NCBI GenBank assembly: GCA_033032865.1
Contig: JAWHQI010000278.1
Location: 186,001 to 250,000, forward strand
Direction of reading: 5' to 3'
DNA length: 64,000 nt
DNA from: Dactylorhiza incarnata
Taxonomy: Eukaryota; Streptophyta; Magnoliopsida; Asparagales; Orchidaceae
Shown here in pieces: positions 47,101-52,000 of this stretch. A model generated the notes under the pieces. That model was not told the DNA's origin and did not search any database. It saw only the letters and a program-made list of their open reading frames with translations. Position 1 is the stretch's first letter. Each line of letters opens with the position of its first letter. The position numbers and the translations under genes were made by a program.

Positions 47101-49005
47101 ATAAAAACATGGAATAAGTACTACCAAGAGATATCAGCAATGCTAGATACTAGTGGATTTGGCTGGGATTGGGAGCGCAATGTAGTAAAGGTAGACAGTG
47201 AAGATGTCTGGGCCAACTATGTTCAGGTAATATTTTAATTTGACAATTACTTGCATGTTTAGAAATTTTGAAAATTTACAAGTCTAATTTAAACTAAACT
47301 TGTAGGCACACCCGACAGTAAAACATTATCGGGGCAAAGTGATCGTGAATTGGGGCGACTTAGCTATGATATGTGGGGTTGATAGAGCTACTGGAGCTCA
47401 TGCTGCTACTGCAACGGAGCCAATGAACGAGATCCACATTGATGATTCGGTGGAAGACAATGTGGTTGAGGAGGTCGAGCCACATCCCCAGAAGAAGAAG
47501 AAAACATCTGCGGTAGATGTTATTGCGGATGCTATTACTGCAATAGCGAGGAACATGGAGCATGAAAACAGTTTGCCTTCTCAGCCACCGCCTCCGATCT
47601 CAAAGGCAGACAGGATATATGCGGCCATTGCAGCTATTACAGATCTGACTGAGGCTGAGGTCATACAGGCTATCGATATGCTGAGTGTTGACGACACGAA
47701 GAGCGATGTGTTCATCGCTTTGCCGGTGCCAATTAGGAGGACCTGGCTCCGCTTACATTTACTCGATTGATTATATCTGAACTTATGTTTTGTATGCTGT
47801 GGACTTTTTTTATGCGGTGGACTTATGTTTTGTATGATGTTAATGCAGACTTCTATTTTAATTCTGATATTTTAATCATGTTTAAAATTTAATTTTAATT
47901 TTATAAATTTTAAATTTCAATTCCGTCCATTGGATTCTGACATACAGCCGAACAGCGGAATTACCAATTCCAATTCTGATGACAGAATTCCTGCAGTTAG
48001 CCGAACAGCAGAATTGGAATTGAAGTCAATTCCAATTCCTGCGGGAATCAGAATTGACTTCAATTCCAATTCCTGCATCTCATTTCCTGCGAAACGAACG
48101 GAGCCGGAACTGGGGTGGATAAATATATGTACTGAACTACACTATATGCTTCTTACCATAAACACATTGCACAAATAAATCCAATTTTCTTAACCTAATT
48201 TTAGGTAACTGGCGTAGGAGCAGGCCGGAACTGGGGTGGAGCCTTCCGGCTGGTAACCTTCCTCACGGGAAGAGGGGAAAACGGGCGACGGGTGAGTCCT
48301 TTCGGACGGGTTTCTCTCGCACGGAGAGGGGAAGACGGCTAGGGCAAACAGTGCAACTTTTTTTCATCCAAAACTGAGTACAACATAAGATATCCCGCCT
48401 CTTATACTACGAGGGGAAAACCACAACTATTAGCACACCTGCTAACAGCACATCAAGCAAAGAAAGCAAAATAAACATGCAAAACCAAAATAGAGTTCAG
48501 CACATGCTACGAAAATAATTAAACGGCCCGAGGCTTCCAAAGCGGGTCGATCTTCTCAAGCCAAGCGATTCCGGTCTCGCCGGGAGTTCCTCCTGTCGCG
48601 TTAGTTCCGTCCACGATGCATCCTTCATCATTCGCCTCCCCTTGGGAGGCACTCGACCTCGAGTGCTCGGGGTAGAGCGGGACGTCCGGGTAGAAGGGAG
48701 ACAAGTCGCTCACGTTGAAGGTCTTGGAGATGTTGAGGTCTGGTGGGAGGTCAACCACATAAGCGTTGTCATTGATCTTGCGGGTGATGGGAAAAGGGCC
48801 GTACTTCTTCGGCATGAGCTTGTGATGGTGGCCCGTTGGAAGCCGCTCCTTGCGGAGGAAGACCATTACTAAGTCTCCCACCTCAAAAATCTTCTCGCGA
48901 TGGTGCTTGTCGGCCATCGCCTTGTATTTAGCATTAGACTCAAGCAATTTGAGCCGGGTGTCGGCCTGGATGTCGCGGGTCTCTTCCGCTAGCTGTGTTG
49001 CTGAA

Positions 49006-49036
<31 letters not shown>

Positions 49037-52000
49037 TAGGCGGGCAAGATCGAGCGCATGTCGGGGAGCCTTGGTGTAAACGATGGAGAAAGGTGTGCGA
49101 CCGGTAGAGCTGTGCACCGCATTGTTATAGGCAAATTCAGCTTGCGCAAGGGCGTGATCCCATTGCTTTGGGCGATCCTGGCAGATGCAACGAACGAGGT
49201 TCCCCAAGGTCTTGTTCACGACTTCGGTTTGGCCGTCAGTTTGAGGATGGGCAGAGCTACTGAACTGGAGGGAGGTATCAAACATCTTCCACAACATCTT
49301 CCAAAAGTAGCCGAGAAACTTGGGGTCCCGGTCGGACGTGATAGTGGTCGGCACGCCATGCAAACGAACCACTTCCCGGAAGAAAAGTCGTGCAATGTGA
49401 GAAGCATCGGACGTCTTACGGCAAGGAAGAAAATGTGCCATCTTCGAGAAACGATCCACCACGACAAATACCGAATCGACCCTGCGTTGCGTGCGCGGAA
49501 GGCCCAAGACAAAATCCATGGAGAGATCCTCCCAAACGCCGGAGGGGACCGGGAGGGGTGTATAGAGCCCAGTGTTGTGTGCATGGCCCTTGTACTGTTG
49601 GCACACAACACTTCCGAACGAAGTTCCCCACGTCCTTTGTTAGCTGCGGCCAGAAATAGCGCTCTTGGAGACTGGCAAGGGTTTTGTCTCGGCCCAGGTG
49701 GCCACTCAGCCCTCCACCATGCAAATCACGAATGAGCTTCTCCCGCAAGGAGGTGCGGGGAATACACAGGCGGTTGTCTTTAAGTAGGAACCCATCAAGT
49801 AAGAGAAAGCCACCATGTGATCCGCCCAACGAACAGGCGCGCCACACCTCTTGGAAATCGATGTCGTCGGCATACAAGTCGACGAGAGTATCAAAGCCGA
49901 CGATCTCGTGGTGCATAGTCGCTAGCAAACAACTCCGCCGGCTAAGTGCGTCGGCGATGACATTGGTAGCCCTCGGCTTGTGATGGATAATATATGGAAA
50001 CCGTTGGAGATACGTGGTCCAACGAAGATGCATCCCATCCATGCGCTTCTGACTGTTGATGAACTTGAGAGCTTGATGGTCCGTGTATAAGATGAACTCT
50101 TTGTGCAGCAAGTAGTGCTCCCAATGCTCGAGGGCCCGGACGACGGCATAAAACTCCTGATCATAAGCGGCCCATTTCCGCCTGGCATCACTTAGTTTCT
50201 CGCTGAAGAACGCAACTGGCCGCTTGTCTTGGGAGAGGACCGCTCCTATACCAATGCCACTAGCATCACTCTGCACCTCAAAGAGCTTATCAAAGCTGGG
50301 TAGCGCCAAGACCGGGGCCGAGCTAAGCTTCTGTTTGATCAAGTCGAAGGAGCGACTGGCCTCATCTCCCCAAAGGAACCGCCCCTTCTTCAAACAATCG
50401 GTCATCGGCGCTGTAAGGGTGCTGAAGTCACGGATGAACCGCCGGTAGAATGTGTCCAGGCCATGGAACGACCGCAACTCCGTTAGCGTCGTCGGAGCCG
50501 GCCAATCTCGGATCGCCTGGATCTTTTCCTCATCAACCCGGATGCTGTCCGCGCCCACAATGAAGCCCAAAAAGTTCAGCCGCAGAGCGAGAAAGGTACA
50601 CTTCTTGAGGTGAATAAACAGTTTGTGCTCCGCCAACACCTCCAATACAGCACGAAGATGCGACAGATGCTCCGCTCTGCTCTTGCTGAAGATCAATATG
50701 TCGTCAAAATAGACGACAACCGACTTTCCCAGAAATGGTCGCAGTACCTGTGTCATGAGGCGCATAAACGTACTTGGAGCGTTAGATAATCCAAAAGGCA
50801 TTACCTTCCACTCGAAGAGGCCGTCCGGCGTTTTGAAAGCCGTCTTCCACTCGTCACCCGGCTTGATGCGGATTTGGTGGTATCAGCTGCGAAGATCTAT
50901 CTTTGAGAAGAACTGTGAACTATCTAACATGTCCAACATGTCATCAAGGCGAGGAATGGGAAATGAGTACTTTATGGTGATCCGGTTGATCGCGCGACTG
51001 TCGACGCACATTCTCCAGGAACCGTCATTTTTGGGGACTAAGAGGGCCGGGACCCCACAGGGGCTGAGGCTCTCGGAGATGAATCCCTTCTTCAGCAACT
51101 CTTCCACCTTTGCACGCAAGATGTCATGCTCCTTGGGATTCATGCGGTAGTGAGGCAAGTTCGGAAGGCTAGCTCACGGAATGAGGTCGATCTGGTGCTG
51201 TATATCCCGAAGGGGAGGGGGATGGTCAGGTAAGTCCGCCGTCGTGATGGCTCGGAACTCGTGCAGCAGCGCCCGCACGTCCGGGGGTGCGGTTTCCGCC
51301 TCCTGCTCGCTAGTGGCGCACAACCCGTAGGAGACGAGGGCTACAACTTCCTTGGCCTCCGCAACGTCTTGCTCAAACAGTGAGGGGTCTTCGTGCATCA
51401 CCAACAGACTACGCCCTTTATCTGAAGGCGGACTGGCTTCGGGTTTCCCTCCGACCCGGGCAATAATCTGTATCTTCTTGCCCGCCCAAGTGAAGGAGTA
51501 TACATTCTCGCGGCCCTTATATGAAACATCTGTGTCATATTGCCACGGCCGCCCCAAGAGTAGGTGGCTCGCGTCCATCTCCACGACATCGCACCAAACG
51601 TCTGCCCGGTAGTGCTTCCCAATGGCAACAGGAACGTGAGAGCGGTGGGTGACTCGTACTGACGGGCCGCGCTGGATCCATCCGATGGAGTAGGGGTGTG
51701 AGTGCGGCTCGGTCGCTAGCTGCAAGTAGGAGACCAACCGGCTCGCAACAAAATTCTCGCAACTGCCGTTGTCAATCAGGACGTCACAGATCTTCCCCTT
51801 GATGTTGCAGTAGCTCCGAAAAACATTGCAACGTTGGACGTGTTCGTCCAGCCGTGGTGTAAGAAGTAGACGATGAACCACGCAGGCGGCGAACTCGCCG
51901 TCCTCGCAATACTCATCAATGACTTCATCGGCCTCCCCGTCGTCGTCCTCCCTCTCCTCGTCCGGGGCTACAGTGTGGACGGGCTGGCGAAGCAGGGGGC

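Larger units (their letters stand above)
43462..48105 (+). mobile_element. PIF/Harbinger element, 4.64 kb
   Basis: Ends are GGGTCCGTTCGG and, inverted, GGCTCCGTTCGT (two mismatches in 12), the plant PIF/Harbinger type. Subterminal AATTCCAATT motifs occur at both ends. It carries a transposase gene and a MYB/SANT-like gene in the same direction. The 3-bp target duplication expected for the family is not seen (CAA and GGA), so one end may be altered. It interrupts a copia remnant. Confidence 0.85.

Noticed and set aside
48103..48119. 17-bp identity between the Harbinger right border plus flank and the young gypsy LTR (48224-48240)
   Set aside because: The match spans 3 bp of Harbinger end and 14 bp of copia relic. 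No duplication boundary fits it, so I treat it as chance unless reads show otherwise.
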